From contig JALHRB010000015.1 in NCBI GenBank assembly GCA_022841665.1, positions 1 through 64,000 on the forward strand: DNA of 64,000 nt. Reading direction: 5' to 3'. The notes under the pieces were generated by a model, which saw nothing but the letters and a program-made list of their open reading frames with translations, searched no databases and was not told the DNA's origin. Made by a program: the position numbers and the translations under genes. Position 1 is the first letter of the stretch, and every line of letters begins with the position of its first letter. This stretch comes from Pseudolabrys sp. (GTDB lineage: Bacteria > Pseudomonadota > Alphaproteobacteria > Rhizobiales > Xanthobacteraceae). Of the stretch, positions 37,242 through 46,878 are shown piece by piece.

Positions 37242-39131
37242 CTACAAATCCTGCCTGATCCACTCGCCCTGCACGTCGGCGCACCAGTTGCCGACGTTCC
37301 ACTGGCCCCAGGCGCCCAGGCCGCCGCGCTCGTCCGGGCCGCTGTAGACCGGCACGTGCACCACGCAGAGGCCGGGATAGGCCTGTGCCGCCGTGAGCGC
37401 GGCGCGCAAGGCGGCGGCATCGTCGCCGCCGAACACGGCCTTCACGCCTTTCACCGCGCCGGCGAGCTGGACATAGTCCACCGCCACGCGGTCGTTGGTG
37501 CGGAATTCGCGGTTGTACTGCGCGAGTTGAAGGCCGGTGATGGCGGCCATGCGGCGGTTGTCCAAGATCACGATCATGCCGCGCACGCCGTGCTCAACCG
37601 CGTCGATCAGCACCTGCGGGTTCATCATGAACGAGCCGTCGCCGGTGAAGGCGATATTGTAGCGCGGGTTGGCGACGTGCGCCGAGCCGAGCAGCGCGCT
37701 CACCGCGAAGCCCATGTAGGACGCGCCCGATTCGGTGAAGGTGTCGCCGGTGCGGTCGTCCTCGACGATCTGGAAGCCGTTGGCCTGCACGTCGCCGGCG
37801 TCGAAGAACTTGGCGGCGCCGATTTGCTTGGCGAAATCGGCGACGATCTTGATGGCGGCGGGCTGGGCCAGCACCGGCCGGCCCCAGACCTTATCTTGAA
37901 GCGGCGGACATTCGAAGCGCGTCCGCTTGTAGTCCGCCCATTCCTTCTTCTTGGCGGCGCAGGCCTCTAACCAGGCGCGCTTGTTGGCGTTCGCTTTCGC
38001 AGATTCGAGTTTGGCGGCCAGGCGCTCGGCGACCGCCGAGATATCGCCCACCAGCGCGGTCGTGTTGTTGTAGTGCAGCGCGTCGGCGAGATCGCCATTA
38101 ATGTTGATGACGGCCTTGGCGTTCTTGTAGCCGATGCCGGAGCAATCGGCCTGGCACACGGCGCGCGAGCCGATGACGATCAGGAGCTCGGCCTCGGCCA
38201 TCGCATGGTTGCCGCTGATCGAGCCTTTGGAGCCGCCGACATGCATGTTCTGCGCATGCGCGTCGGGCAGCACCCCGGTCGAGCCCGGAGAGAGCACCAC
38301 CGCCGCGCCGGCGGCTTCCGCCAGCCGGCGGATGGCGGAATCGTGCGTGCGCGTACCACCGCCAGCCTTGATGGCGACCTTTTGCGCCTTGGCGATGAGA
38401 TCGGCGGCTTCCTCAAGCGCGGCATCGTCGGCGGGCACGAGCTTCGGCAACGCCGGCTTGGTCGGCAGCGCGGCCAGATTGACGGTGACCCGCGCCGGCT
38501 GGGTGTTGAGCGGCAGCAGAAGAAAGAACGGGCCGGCGCGGTAGGGGTGGTTCACGCACAGCGCGCCGCGGCGCAGCGCGTCGCGCAAGCCTTCCGGCGT
38601 GTGCAGCACGTAGGACTGGCCGAGCACGGCGGTCATGCGGCCAAACAGGCCCTGCTCCTCCTTCGGCACCTGCTGCATGTTGTAGCCTTCGCCGAAGGTC
38701 GTTTCGTCGCCGTAGATGTGATAGACGCCGACACCGTTCGAGGCCGCCGCCAGCGAGCCGGCGAAGGCCTGCATGGCGCCGGGCCCGATCGAGGTCACCA
38801 CCGCGGACGTCTCACCGTATTGCCAGCGCAGCGCGGTGGCGGCATGCGCCATCTCCACCTCGTTGCGGCAATTGATCGTGCGAGTGGCGCCCTCCTCCTC
38901 ATAGATGCGCAGCACCTCGCCGAGATCGGTCGAGCCGTGGCCGAAGATGGCGAAATACTTGCGCACGCCCTGCTTCATGAGGCCGAGCACCAGCGCTTCG
39001 GACAGCGTGGTTTCGACCAGCTTCGGCAGCGCGCCCGCTGCCAGCGCCTGCTCGACACCGCCGGCCTTGGCGAGCGCGCGCGCGCGGGCGCGCATGGCGG
39101 CGGACGGATCGGTCTTGCTGGGATCGAGCAT
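37242..39131 (-). CDS. Thiamine pyrophosphate-dependent enzyme, IolD-like (3D-trihydroxycyclohexanedione hydrolase / acetolactate synthase superfamily)
   Basis: KYFAIFGHGSTDLGEVLRIYEEEGATRTINCRNEVEMAHAATALRWQYGETSAVVTSIGPGAMQAFAGSLAAASNGVGVYHIYGDETTFGEGYNMQQVPKEEQGLF; C-terminal TPP motif AFTGDGSFMMNPQVLIDAVEHGVRGMIVILDN. Confidence 0.88.
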   Translation of the reverse strand: MLDPSKTDPSAAMRARARALAKAGGVEQALAAGALPKLVETTLSEALVLGLMKQGVRKYFAIFGHGSTDLGEVLRIYEEEGATRTINCRNEVEMAHAATALRWQYGETSAVVTSIGPGAMQAFAGSLAAASNGVGVYHIYGDETTFGEGYNMQQVPKEEQGLFGRMTAVLGQSYVLHTPEGLRDALRRGALCVNHPYRAGPFFLLLPLNTQPARVTVNLAALPTKPALPKLVPADDAALEEAADLIAKAQKVAIKAGGGTRTHDSAIRRLAEAAGAAVVLSPGSTGVLPDAHAQNMHVGGSKGSISGNHAMAEAELLIVIGSRAVCQADCSGIGYKNAKAVININGDLADALHYNNTTALVGDISAVAERLAAKLESAKANANKRAWLEACAAKKKEWADYKRTRFECPPLQDKVWGRPVLAQPAAIKIVADFAKQIGAAKFFDAGDVQANGFQIVEDDRTGDTFTESGASYMGFAVSALLGSAHVANPRYNIAFTGDGSFMMNPQVLIDAVEHGVRGMIVILDNRRMAAITGLQLAQYNREFRTNDRVAVDYVQLAGAVKGVKAVFGGDDAAALRAALTAAQAYPGLCVVHVPVYSGPDERGGLGAWGQWNVGNWCADVQGEWIRQDL

Positions 39132-39934
39132 CAGGCCCTCCCTTCGTGTTCGCGCAAGAAGCTGTCGACGATCGGATTCCACTCCTGCCAATGGCGGCGA
39201 TAGGAGTAGTGACCGCCCTCCTCGACGATGACGAGCTTAGAACCTTTGACCGCCTTGTGCAGGTCTTCCGACTGGTAGACCGGCACGGTGGCGTCGTCGC
39301 GCGTGCCGATAATCAGCGACGGATTTTTGATCTTGTGAAGGTCGGCGGTGCGGTCGTGGGTCAGCGTCATGTCGAGCCGGCCGGCCAGCACCTCGACCGG
39401 CGCCACGGTCTTGAGCGCACGCCGCTCCAGCTCCATGACCTTGTCGAGGTCGTAGCGGAACTGCATGGCGCCATTGGTGAACAGCGAGGACACCTTGACG
39501 TATTCCTCCGGCCCATAGGACAGCGCGATGCGCTTGCGCGTCATCTGCACGCGCGTGATGTATTCGTCGGCCTTCACCCAGGTGTTGGAGAAGACGCAGC
39601 AGTTGAGGCGGTCGGGGTAGTCGATGGCCAGATTCTGCAGCACACAGCCGCCGGTCGAGGTGCCCGCCACGTGCGCCTTGTCGACGCCGAGCTTGTCCAA
39701 AAGCGCGACGGCGTCGCGCGCGATCGCTTGCGTCGAGTAGGAGTCCTTCGGCTTGTCGCTGTCGCCGGTGCCGCGGTGGTCGAAGGCGATGCAGCGATAG
39801 CGCCTGGAGAATTCCGCCATCTGGAATTCCCAGGCATTGAGCAGGCCGACGAGCCCCGGAATGAACAGGAAAGCCGGACCCTGCCCGCGCTCCTCGTAGT
39901 TCAATGTGATGTGACCGACGTCGATGCGGGCCAT
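39131..39934 (-). CDS. Alpha/beta hydrolase
   Basis: FLFIPGLVGLLNAWEFQMAEFSRRYRCIAFDHRGTGDSDKP...AHVAGTSTGGCVLQNLAIDYPDRL...VIVEEGGHYSYRRH. Confidence 0.95.
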   Translation of the reverse strand: MARIDVGHITLNYEERGQGPAFLFIPGLVGLLNAWEFQMAEFSRRYRCIAFDHRGTGDSDKPKDSYSTQAIARDAVALLDKLGVDKAHVAGTSTGGCVLQNLAIDYPDRLNCCVFSNTWVKADEYITRVQMTRKRIALSYGPEEYVKVSSLFTNGAMQFRYDLDKVMELERRALKTVAPVEVLAGRLDMTLTHDRTADLHKIKNPSLIIGTRDDATVPVYQSEDLHKAVKGSKLVIVEEGGHYSYRRHWQEWNPIVDSFLREHEGRA

Positions 39935-39938
39935 CGCG

Positions 39939-40949
39939 CTATTCCCCGCTCTTGAGGATCTCGTCGACGTCGACGGCGCGGCCCTCGCGCGCGCTGCGCA
40001 CGCCGGCCTTGATCACCGCCAGATTGCGCGAGGCCCAGAAGGCGTCGGTTTCCGGCGACCCGCCGTTGCGCACGCAGGCGACGAACTCGTCCAATTCCTC
40101 GCGGATGGCGTCGTTCTTCTCGGTCGCGACCGGCTTCGGCTTGTCTTCGCCGCGCTTGAGGTGGCGCAGACCGTTGAACAGGTCGTAATAGGCGCTGGCT
40201 TCCTTGCCGTAGATGTTCATCATGTAATATTCGGAGGCCGAGGCGTAGGACGCGGTCAGGTTCGAAATCGCGCCGTTCTCGTGCTCGAGGATCAGGTTCG
40301 CCACGTCCGGATTGTCGCCCGGCAGCACGAGCTGGTTCGACATGCCCGACACGCGCTTGACCTTGCCCATCAGCATTTCCAGCACGTCGACATAGTGGAT
40401 GCCGATCTGCAGCATCACGCCGCCCGGCATGCCGGAGGCCTGATAGCGCCAGGACGACAGGTCGATCTTGCCGAGACGGTCGCGGCTGATATTGGCCTCG
40501 GCCTGCACCAGCTTGCCGAAGCGGCCAGCGTCAATCTCGCTCTTGATCCAGCGGAAGTGGCTTTCGCGCCGGCGCTGATAGCCGAGCGCCAGCACGATGC
40601 CGGCCTTTTTGCCGATGCGCGCGATCTCCATGCCTTCGGCCACCGTGTTGGCGATCGGCTTGTCGAGGAAGACGTGCTTGCCAGCGTCCGCCGCCTGCCG
40701 CGTCGTCTCAAGATGCACGCCGTTCGGCGTGGTGTTGATGATGGCCTCGATGGACCGGTCCTCGAGGATCGCCTCATAACTTTCGGCCTGCGCGCAGCCG
40801 TATTTCTTGGCGAAGGCCGCGCGCTTCTCCGGCGAGCGGGTGTAGCAGGTCGCAATGTCAAAACGGTCGGACCGCTTGCAGGCATCCGCCAGCACGTCCG
40901 ACCACCAGCCGATCCCGAGGACGGCAACACGCAAAGGCTTCATTGGCAC
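39939..40949 (-). CDS. Gfo/Idh/MocA family oxidoreductase (start 40949 or 40943)
   Basis: VAVLGIGWWSDVLADACKRSDRFDIATCYTRSPEKRAAFAKKYG...AIINTTPNGVHLETTRQAADAGKHVFLDKPIANTVAEGMEIARIG. Confidence 0.95.
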   Translation of the reverse strand: MPMKPLRVAVLGIGWWSDVLADACKRSDRFDIATCYTRSPEKRAAFAKKYGCAQAESYEAILEDRSIEAIINTTPNGVHLETTRQAADAGKHVFLDKPIANTVAEGMEIARIGKKAGIVLALGYQRRRESHFRWIKSEIDAGRFGKLVQAEANISRDRLGKIDLSSWRYQASGMPGGVMLQIGIHYVDVLEMLMGKVKRVSGMSNQLVLPGDNPDVANLILEHENGAISNLTASYASASEYYMMNIYGKEASAYYDLFNGLRHLKRGEDKPKPVATEKNDAIREELDEFVACVRNGGSPETDAFWASRNLAVIKAGVRSAREGRAVDVDEILKSGE

Positions 40950-41020
40950 GCTTTTCTTCTGTTTGGACGAAATGCACCGCCGCGAAGGTCACATCGCGGC
41001 GGTGCGGGATGGGTGAAGTC

Positions 41021-42007
41021 TCAGTTCGGCTTGGACGACGCGGCCGCCTCCTTCAGGATCGGCGCCCAGCGCGGAATGTCGGAGGCCACCGTCTTGCGCA
41101 GGAATTCCGGCCCGCGCTCGGCCTTCGGCGGCACGGTGCCGCCGAGCTTGCCCAGCCGCTCCGCCGTCACCGGATCGTCGAGTGTCTTGTCGAGCGCGTC
41201 GGCAAGCTTGGCCACGATCTCCTTCGGCGTGCCCTTCGGGGCATAGATGCCACTCCAGATGTTGAGTTGGAAGCTGTCCAGGCCGGCTTCCTTGGCGGTC
41301 GGCACGTTCGGGATCACCGACAGCCTGTTCGGTCCGGCGAGGACCATGCCTTTGACCTTCTCGCCCTGGATGGCCGCCACCATGACGACCGCCTGCTCGC
41401 AGGCGATGTCGATGTGTCCGCCCATCAGGTCGTTCATGCCGGGACCCATGCCGCGATAGGCCACCATCGTCGGCTTGATGCCGGCGACGTCGTTGAACAT
41501 CAGGCACGCCATGTGCGAGGTGCCGCCGACGCCGCCATGCGCCTGCTTCAGGTCCGGGCCCTTCTGCTTCGCGTAGGCGATGAATTCCTTGATGTCCTTG
41601 ACCGGAATGTTCTTGTTGATGGAGACGGCCGCCGGCGCGTTGGCCGACATGCCGATCGGCTCGAAGTCCTTGTTCGAGTCGTATTTCAGGTTCGGGTAGA
41701 AGGTCGGCGCCGCGATGATGGTGCCCATGCTGGCGGCAAACAGCGTATAGCCATCCGGCTTCGCCTCCGCCGCACGTGTCGCGCCGACCGTACCGCCGGC
41801 GCCGGCAACGTTCTCGATCACGATGGTCTGGCCGAGATGCTTGCTCATGCCCTCGGCCGCGATGCGCGCGACGATGTCGCTTGGGCCGCCCGGCGGGAAC
41901 GGCACGATCACCACGATGTTGTGGCTGGGATAGGTCTGCGCCTGCGCGGCGCCGGCCAACAGGGCGGCGGCGGCAAACGTCGTCAACAAGCCTGCTGTCT
42001 TCCTCAT
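41021..42007 (-). CDS. Bug/TctC-family substrate-binding protein
   Basis: IVVIVPFPPGGPSDIVARIAAEGMSKHLGQTIVIENVAGAGGTVGATRAAEAKPDGYTLFAASMGT. Confidence 0.95.
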   Translation of the reverse strand: MRKTAGLLTTFAAAALLAGAAQAQTYPSHNIVVIVPFPPGGPSDIVARIAAEGMSKHLGQTIVIENVAGAGGTVGATRAAEAKPDGYTLFAASMGTIIAAPTFYPNLKYDSNKDFEPIGMSANAPAAVSINKNIPVKDIKEFIAYAKQKGPDLKQAHGGVGGTSHMACLMFNDVAGIKPTMVAYRGMGPGMNDLMGGHIDIACEQAVVMVAAIQGEKVKGMVLAGPNRLSVIPNVPTAKEAGLDSFQLNIWSGIYAPKGTPKEIVAKLADALDKTLDDPVTAERLGKLGGTVPPKAERGPEFLRKTVASDIPRWAPILKEAAASSKPN

Positions 42008-42036
42008 TGCTCCCTCCCCTTTTACTCGTTTGTTTT

Positions 42037-42903
42037 CTAGAGCTTCAGTTCGCTTCCAATTGACTTGCTTCGGACCAGGGCCTCGAAATGGGCGTCGTCA
42101 TGGGTCACCAGCATGGTCACGTTGGGCTCATTACGCAACACGCCATTGAGCCAGCGCAACTGGCCGATGACGGCGGGCACGTCCTCCTTCACCCAGGGCG
42201 CCGCCTTGCCTTTGACCTGGCGGATATTCTCCATGACCCAGCCGACGTCGACGCTGTCGAGGATTTCGCGGCCGTCGGCGAGAGCGACATAGACCATCTG
42301 GTGATCAACGCTGTGGCCGTGCGCCTTGATCAGCACCATGCCGGGGGCGATCGGATGGTACTCACCGTAGTCGAAAATATTCAGCCGGTTCACCTGTTCC
42401 GCCGTCATGGCGAGATGCGGCTTGTGCGGCGTATTCAAAAGACATCGAGCGGTTGCCACGCTGACGAATGTTTTGCGCGCCAGCGCATCGTAGTTGGCTG
42501 CGCGTGTGACCCCGGCAACATGGTCGGCGTGAAAATGCGTAAGCACGATCATGCGCGCGGCATCGAGCGCGCGTTGGAGCTTGGCGAACTGGTCGGGAAA
42601 ATAAGGCTCGCGCTTGTCGGGCGTCGAGAAGCTGTCGTGCGTCTCCTGATCGAGTCCGGCGTCGATCATCACGGTGCCGTCCGGATAGACCACCTGAAAG
42701 GCCGTGCGCGGCATGGTGATGGGGCGGTCATCGCCGCCCTCGATCACGAAACGGTTGGGACGGATAGAGGCGGCAACGCGGATGCCATTGACGGCGACCG
42801 GCTTCGCCCCGGGCATGAGATGGGCGAGGCGGCGGATGTCGTAAAGGTCGGCCGTGAACGGCACCTCCCGAACCGCACTCGCCACCGCTTCGACCGCACT
42901 CAT
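42037..42903 (-). CDS. MBL-fold metallohydrolase (N-acyl homoserine lactonase-like)
   Basis: GTVMIDAGLDQE...MIVLTHFHADHVAGVTRAANY...GMVLIKAHGHSVDHQMVYVAL. Confidence 0.93.
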   Translation of the reverse strand: MSAVEAVASAVREVPFTADLYDIRRLAHLMPGAKPVAVNGIRVAASIRPNRFVIEGGDDRPITMPRTAFQVVYPDGTVMIDAGLDQETHDSFSTPDKREPYFPDQFAKLQRALDAARMIVLTHFHADHVAGVTRAANYDALARKTFVSVATARCLLNTPHKPHLAMTAEQVNRLNIFDYGEYHPIAPGMVLIKAHGHSVDHQMVYVALADGREILDSVDVGWVMENIRQVKGKAAPWVKEDVPAVIGQLRWLNGVLRNEPNVTMLVTHDDAHFEALVRSKSIGSELKL

Positions 42904-42916
42904 ACACGACTCTCGT

Positions 42917-43933
42917 CTACTCTGCGGCTTGCGCCATGGCGGCGTCGCGCCGCTCCTTCTCGCGGATCGCCATCAACACCTTCTCCGGCGTCGCCGGCAG
43001 CGCGGTGATGCGCACCCCGACGGCGTCGTAGATCGCGTTCATGATGGCCGGAATGGTCGGCACCATGGCCGGCTCGCCGATGCCCTTGACGCCGAGCGGG
43101 CCGATCGGGTCGCGCTCCTCGACGATGATCGAGTTCACGCGCGGCACGTCGAGCGAGGTCGGCAGGATGTATTTGGCGAAACCGTGGGTGGAAGTGTGGC
43201 CCTGGTCGAGCTTGTAGTCCTCCATCAGACCCTGGCCGAGCGCCTGCACCACGCCGCCTTCGATCTGGCCTTCGACGCCCTGCGGATTGACCGCGCGGCC
43301 GACGTCGTGTGCAGCCCAAATGCCGAGCACCTGCACCTCGCCGGTGACGGTGTCGACCTCGACCTCGGCCACCTGTGCGCCGAACACGTAAGCCTGCCAA
43401 GGGCGGCCGGCGCCGTCGGTCGGCGCAAGGCCGGTGGTGTCGGTGCCGAAACTGGCGGAACCGACCGGGACCACGCCCTTGCCTTTGGCGCAATGCACCG
43501 CCTCGCCCATGGTGATGCGGTGGTTGGTGTTCTCGGCCCAGATCTCGCCGTTGCCGGTGCGGATGGCGTCAGCCTCGACGTCCCACACGTCCGCCATGAC
43601 GTCGACCAGGCGCTTGCGCGCCTCGCGCGAGGCGAGCGCGACCGCGTTGCCGATCATGTAAGTCTGGCGCGTCGCGCCGGCGTGCGCGGCTTCGGGGCTG
43701 CGCGCGGTGTCGTTGTCGCCGATGACGACGTGCTCGGGCTTTACCCCCATCTCGTGCGCGGCGATCTGCGCCAGCACGGTGAGAATTCCCTCGCCGATCT
43801 CGGTGACGCCGGTGACGATCTTGGCCGAGCCGCCGTCGTCGATTTCGGCCCATGCGGCGGCGCGGTCCACCGTCGCGGTGCGCGCGATGCCGTACCAGCA
43901 CGCCGCCATGCCTCGTCCGCGTTTACGGGCCAT
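42917..43933 (-). CDS. Xanthine dehydrogenase-family molybdopterin-binding subunit, C-terminal half
   Basis: RGRGMAACWYGIARTATVDRAAAWAEIDDGGSAKIVTGVTEIGEGILTVLAQIAAHEMGV...GVEGQIEGGVVQALGQGLMEDYKLDQGHTSTHGFAKYILPTSLDVP...GPLGVKGIGEPAMVPTIPAIMNAIYDAVG. Confidence 0.93.
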   Translation of the reverse strand: MARKRGRGMAACWYGIARTATVDRAAAWAEIDDGGSAKIVTGVTEIGEGILTVLAQIAAHEMGVKPEHVVIGDNDTARSPEAAHAGATRQTYMIGNAVALASREARKRLVDVMADVWDVEADAIRTGNGEIWAENTNHRITMGEAVHCAKGKGVVPVGSASFGTDTTGLAPTDGAGRPWQAYVFGAQVAEVEVDTVTGEVQVLGIWAAHDVGRAVNPQGVEGQIEGGVVQALGQGLMEDYKLDQGHTSTHGFAKYILPTSLDVPRVNSIIVEERDPIGPLGVKGIGEPAMVPTIPAIMNAIYDAVGVRITALPATPEKVLMAIREKERRDAAMAQAAE

Positions 43934-43936
43934 GCG

Positions 43937-45814
43937 CTACTCCGCCGCTTCCTGCTTGCCGGGAGCCTCGAAACGCGCACCGAGCGCGACCGGCGGGCGG
44001 GTATCGGCACGGCCGAGGTCCTTGCGCGTCGCGCCGCGCTGCTCCGGCGGGCCGGCTTCCCAGCCGCAGGCTTTTTCCAGCGCGTCGAGCCCCTTCGTGA
44101 GGCTCACTTTGCCGAGCTTCTGCTTGGTGTGCGTAAAGCCGCCGTCCTGCATGGCGTTGATGCGCCGGATCTCGAACGGGTCGAGGCCGAGGCGTTCGGC
44201 CGCCATGTCGAGATGGCTCTCGGTGGCGAATTGCGTCTGCAGCGCGCCGAAGGAGCGGAAGGCGCCGGACGGCGTATTGTTGGTGTAGATGCCGTAAGTG
44301 TCGACCTGCACGTTCGGGATGGCGTAAGGCCCCGCCCCAAGGATCGCCGCCTTGCGCATGACGCCTTCGGTGGACAGTCCATAGGCGCCACCGTCGCAGA
44401 CCATCTTCATCTGCAAGGCCTTGATGCGGCCGTCGCGCGTCAGCCCCATGCGCAAGGTGGTGCGCGAGGGATGCCGCTTGGCCGTGGAGACGATCGATTC
44501 CTCGCGGGTGAACACCAGCCGCACCGGGCGGTCGGTCTTCATCGCCAGCAAAGCGAGCATGCCCTGGTAGATCATGTCTTCCTTGCCGCCGAAGCCGCCG
44601 CCCACCGGGCTCATGATGAAGCGCACCTTGGAGATCGGCTTGGCGATGATGCGCGCCAGCATGTGGCGGTGGTGGGTGATGTTCTGGCTCGGCGACAGCA
44701 CCGTCACCACGCCGTCGTGGTCGACGTAGGCCAGCCCCGCCTCCGGCTCGAGATAGGCGTGTTCGATGGCCTGCGTCGAATAAGTCTCCTCGATCACCAG
44801 GTCGGATTCGGCAAAGCCCTTTTCGACGTCGCCGACGCGGATGGGGATGTGCTTGGTGAGGTTGTCGGGCGCATAGTCGTGCAGCACCGGCGCACCCGGC
44901 TGCATCGCCTCGAAGGCGTCGAACACCGCCGGCAGGGCCTCGTACTCGACCTTGATGGCGGCGAGCGCTCGCCGCGCGGTGACGAGGTCTTCGGCTGCGA
45001 CCGCGGCGATGGCCTCGCCGACATAGCGCACCTTGCCGCGTGCCATGATCGGCTGGTCGTTGACGAAGACGCCGAAGCCGTCCTCGCCCGGCACGTCGGC
45101 GCAGGTGATGACGCCCTCGACACCCTCCATGGCCTCGGCGGCAGAGGTGTCGATCGACACGATGCGGGCGTGCGCGTGCGGCGAGCGCAGCACCTGCACA
45201 TGCAGCATGCCGGGCATGGTCATGTCGCCGGCATATTTGAGCTTGCCGGAAACCTTGCTCGGCGCGTCGAGCCTGCGCACGTTCTTGCCGATGAAGTCGC
45301 CGTCGGTGTAGTCTTCCTCCAGCAGCGCGGAGGCCGGCAAGCGGCCGTTCTGCACGTCGCGCGCGAGCTCGACAGCGTCGAATATCTTCTGATAGCCGGT
45401 GCAGCGGCAGATATTGCCGCCGAGGCGTTCCTTGATTTCCTCACGGTCGGCAAAGGGATTGATGCGCAGCGCGGCGGTCGCCGCCATCACCATGCCGGGA
45501 ATGCAGTAGCCGCACTGGCTGGCGCCGGCCTTGTGGAAAGCCTTCTGCAGCACGCTCAATTCGCCGGTCTTGGCGAGCGATTCCACCGTGTCGATACGCG
45601 CGCCCTGCGCCTTCGCCACCGGCAGCAGGCAGGACTTCATTAGTACGCCGTCGACGAACACCGAGCAGGTGCCGCACTCGCCGGCGCCGCAGCCTTCCTT
45701 ATTGCCCGTGAGATTGAGGTCGTCGCGGATGAAATCGAGCAGCCGCTGGCTCGGCTTGGCGGGGCGCGAGACCTTGCGGCCGTTGATGACGGCGTCGAGG
45801 CGGAAATCAACCAT
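43937..45814 (-). CDS. Fused [2Fe-2S] subunit plus xanthine dehydrogenase-family Mo subunit, N-terminal half
   Basis: LDFIRDDLNLTGNKEGCGAGECGTCSVFVDGVLMKSCLLPV...CGYCIPGMVMAATAAL...GGNICRCTGYQKI; then VRRLDAPSKVSGKLKYAGDMTMPGMLHVQVLRSPHAHARI...PVGGGFGGKEDMIYQGMLALLAMKTDRPVRLVFTREES. Confidence 0.94.
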   Translation of the reverse strand: MVDFRLDAVINGRKVSRPAKPSQRLLDFIRDDLNLTGNKEGCGAGECGTCSVFVDGVLMKSCLLPVAKAQGARIDTVESLAKTGELSVLQKAFHKAGASQCGYCIPGMVMAATAALRINPFADREEIKERLGGNICRCTGYQKIFDAVELARDVQNGRLPASALLEEDYTDGDFIGKNVRRLDAPSKVSGKLKYAGDMTMPGMLHVQVLRSPHAHARIVSIDTSAAEAMEGVEGVITCADVPGEDGFGVFVNDQPIMARGKVRYVGEAIAAVAAEDLVTARRALAAIKVEYEALPAVFDAFEAMQPGAPVLHDYAPDNLTKHIPIRVGDVEKGFAESDLVIEETYSTQAIEHAYLEPEAGLAYVDHDGVVTVLSPSQNITHHRHMLARIIAKPISKVRFIMSPVGGGFGGKEDMIYQGMLALLAMKTDRPVRLVFTREESIVSTAKRHPSRTTLRMGLTRDGRIKALQMKMVCDGGAYGLSTEGVMRKAAILGAGPYAIPNVQVDTYGIYTNNTPSGAFRSFGALQTQFATESHLDMAAERLGLDPFEIRRINAMQDGGFTHTKQKLGKVSLTKGLDALEKACGWEAGPPEQRGATRKDLGRADTRPPVALGARFEAPGKQEAAE

Positions 45815-46727
45815 AGGCCGCCTCCAGTTCGGGCGTGAGCGCGGCCGGATCCGCACCAGCGCGCTTGGCGGCATTGATGAGGCCACGCAGCATGAAGCCG
45901 CGCACCACCTCGCGGCGGTATTCCTGCCGCGTGCGCGAGGCGACCAGCGGCGCCGGCATATCGGCAGCCTGCTCGAGCAGACCGGCGCTGAGCGCTTGCC
46001 CGCGCAGAAACTGCTCGACTTGCGCGAGACGCAAGGGCCTCGGGCCGATGCCGGCAATCGACAGGCGCAGATCCTCGATGGTATGGCCGGCCGCGTCGAG
46101 CTTCACCAGCACGGCCAGGCAGACGAGCGAGATCACCAGCGAGCGGCGGTGGCCGACCTTCTCGAAGCTGCCGCCATAGCCCGGCAGCGCGTCGCATTCG
46201 ACCGCGGTAAGCAGTTCGCCGTCGGCGAGCCCAGTGCGGCTCGGACCCTGCACGAAGTCGGCGAGCTTCATGCGGCGGCGCGCGATCTTGCCGCCCTCGT
46301 TCTTGGCGAGCTCGACTTCAGCCTCATGCGCGATCAAGCAGGGCGTGGCGTCGGCCGCCGGCGAAGCGTTCACGATGTTGCCGCCGATGGTGGCCTGGAC
46401 ACGGATCTGGTCGTCGGCGAACCAGACGGCGCAGCGCGGCATCGCGGGCAACGCGCGCGCCAGCGCCGGATCGTCGAGGAAGCTCTGAATCGAGGTCGCG
46501 GCGCCGAGGCGCACGCGCCGCTCGTCCACGCGGCGCTCGTTCAATTCGGGAATCCTGGAGACGTCGATGAGCACGGGAATATTGACGTCGCCGGCGCGGC
46601 CTTCGCGCGCCCAGGGCAGCGTGTCGGTGCAGCCCGCGACGATGCGCGAACGCCCGCGATGCTGCGCCATCGCGGCAAAGGCCTCGTCGAGCGAGGCGGG
46701 CGTGAGATATTCGTCGCAGATGAGCAT
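45807..46727 (-). CDS. Xanthine dehydrogenase-family FAD-binding (subunit M) protein
   Basis: AAMAQHRGRSRIVAGCTDTLPWAREGRAGDVNIPVLIDVSRIPELNERRVDERRVRLGAATSIQSFLDDP...ATIGGNIVNASPAADATPCLIAHEAEVEL. Confidence 0.94.
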   Translation of the reverse strand: MLICDEYLTPASLDEAFAAMAQHRGRSRIVAGCTDTLPWAREGRAGDVNIPVLIDVSRIPELNERRVDERRVRLGAATSIQSFLDDPALARALPAMPRCAVWFADDQIRVQATIGGNIVNASPAADATPCLIAHEAEVELAKNEGGKIARRRMKLADFVQGPSRTGLADGELLTAVECDALPGYGGSFEKVGHRRSLVISLVCLAVLVKLDAAGHTIEDLRLSIAGIGPRPLRLAQVEQFLRGQALSAGLLEQAADMPAPLVASRTRQEYRREVVRGFMLRGLINAAKRAGADPAALTPELEAAYG

Positions 46728-46747
46728 CTTATGTACGTCTCCTGTGC

Positions 46748-46875
46748 TCCCTCTCCCCGCGTGCGGGGAGAGGGTCGGGGTGAGGGGGCGTTTCCATGAG
46801 CCTGAGCCTGTCGAATGGCCCCCTCACCCGGACCGCTTCGCGGTCCGACCTCTCCCCGCAAGCGGGGAGAGGTGA
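46748..46875. repeat. Composite palindromic repeat within the operon
   Basis: CTCTCCCCGCGTGCGGGGAGAG ... GTGAGGGGGC ... GCCCCCTCAC ... GGACCGCTTCGCGGTCC ... CCTCTCCCCGCAAGCGGGGAGAGG. Confidence 0.85.
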
Positions 46876-46878
46876 AGA

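Noticed and set aside
42854-45643. 929-aa plus-strand ORF opposite the Mo-hydroxylase genes
   Set aside because: Long antisense ORF caused by codon bias; His/Asp/Arg/Gly-rich translation without family motifs.
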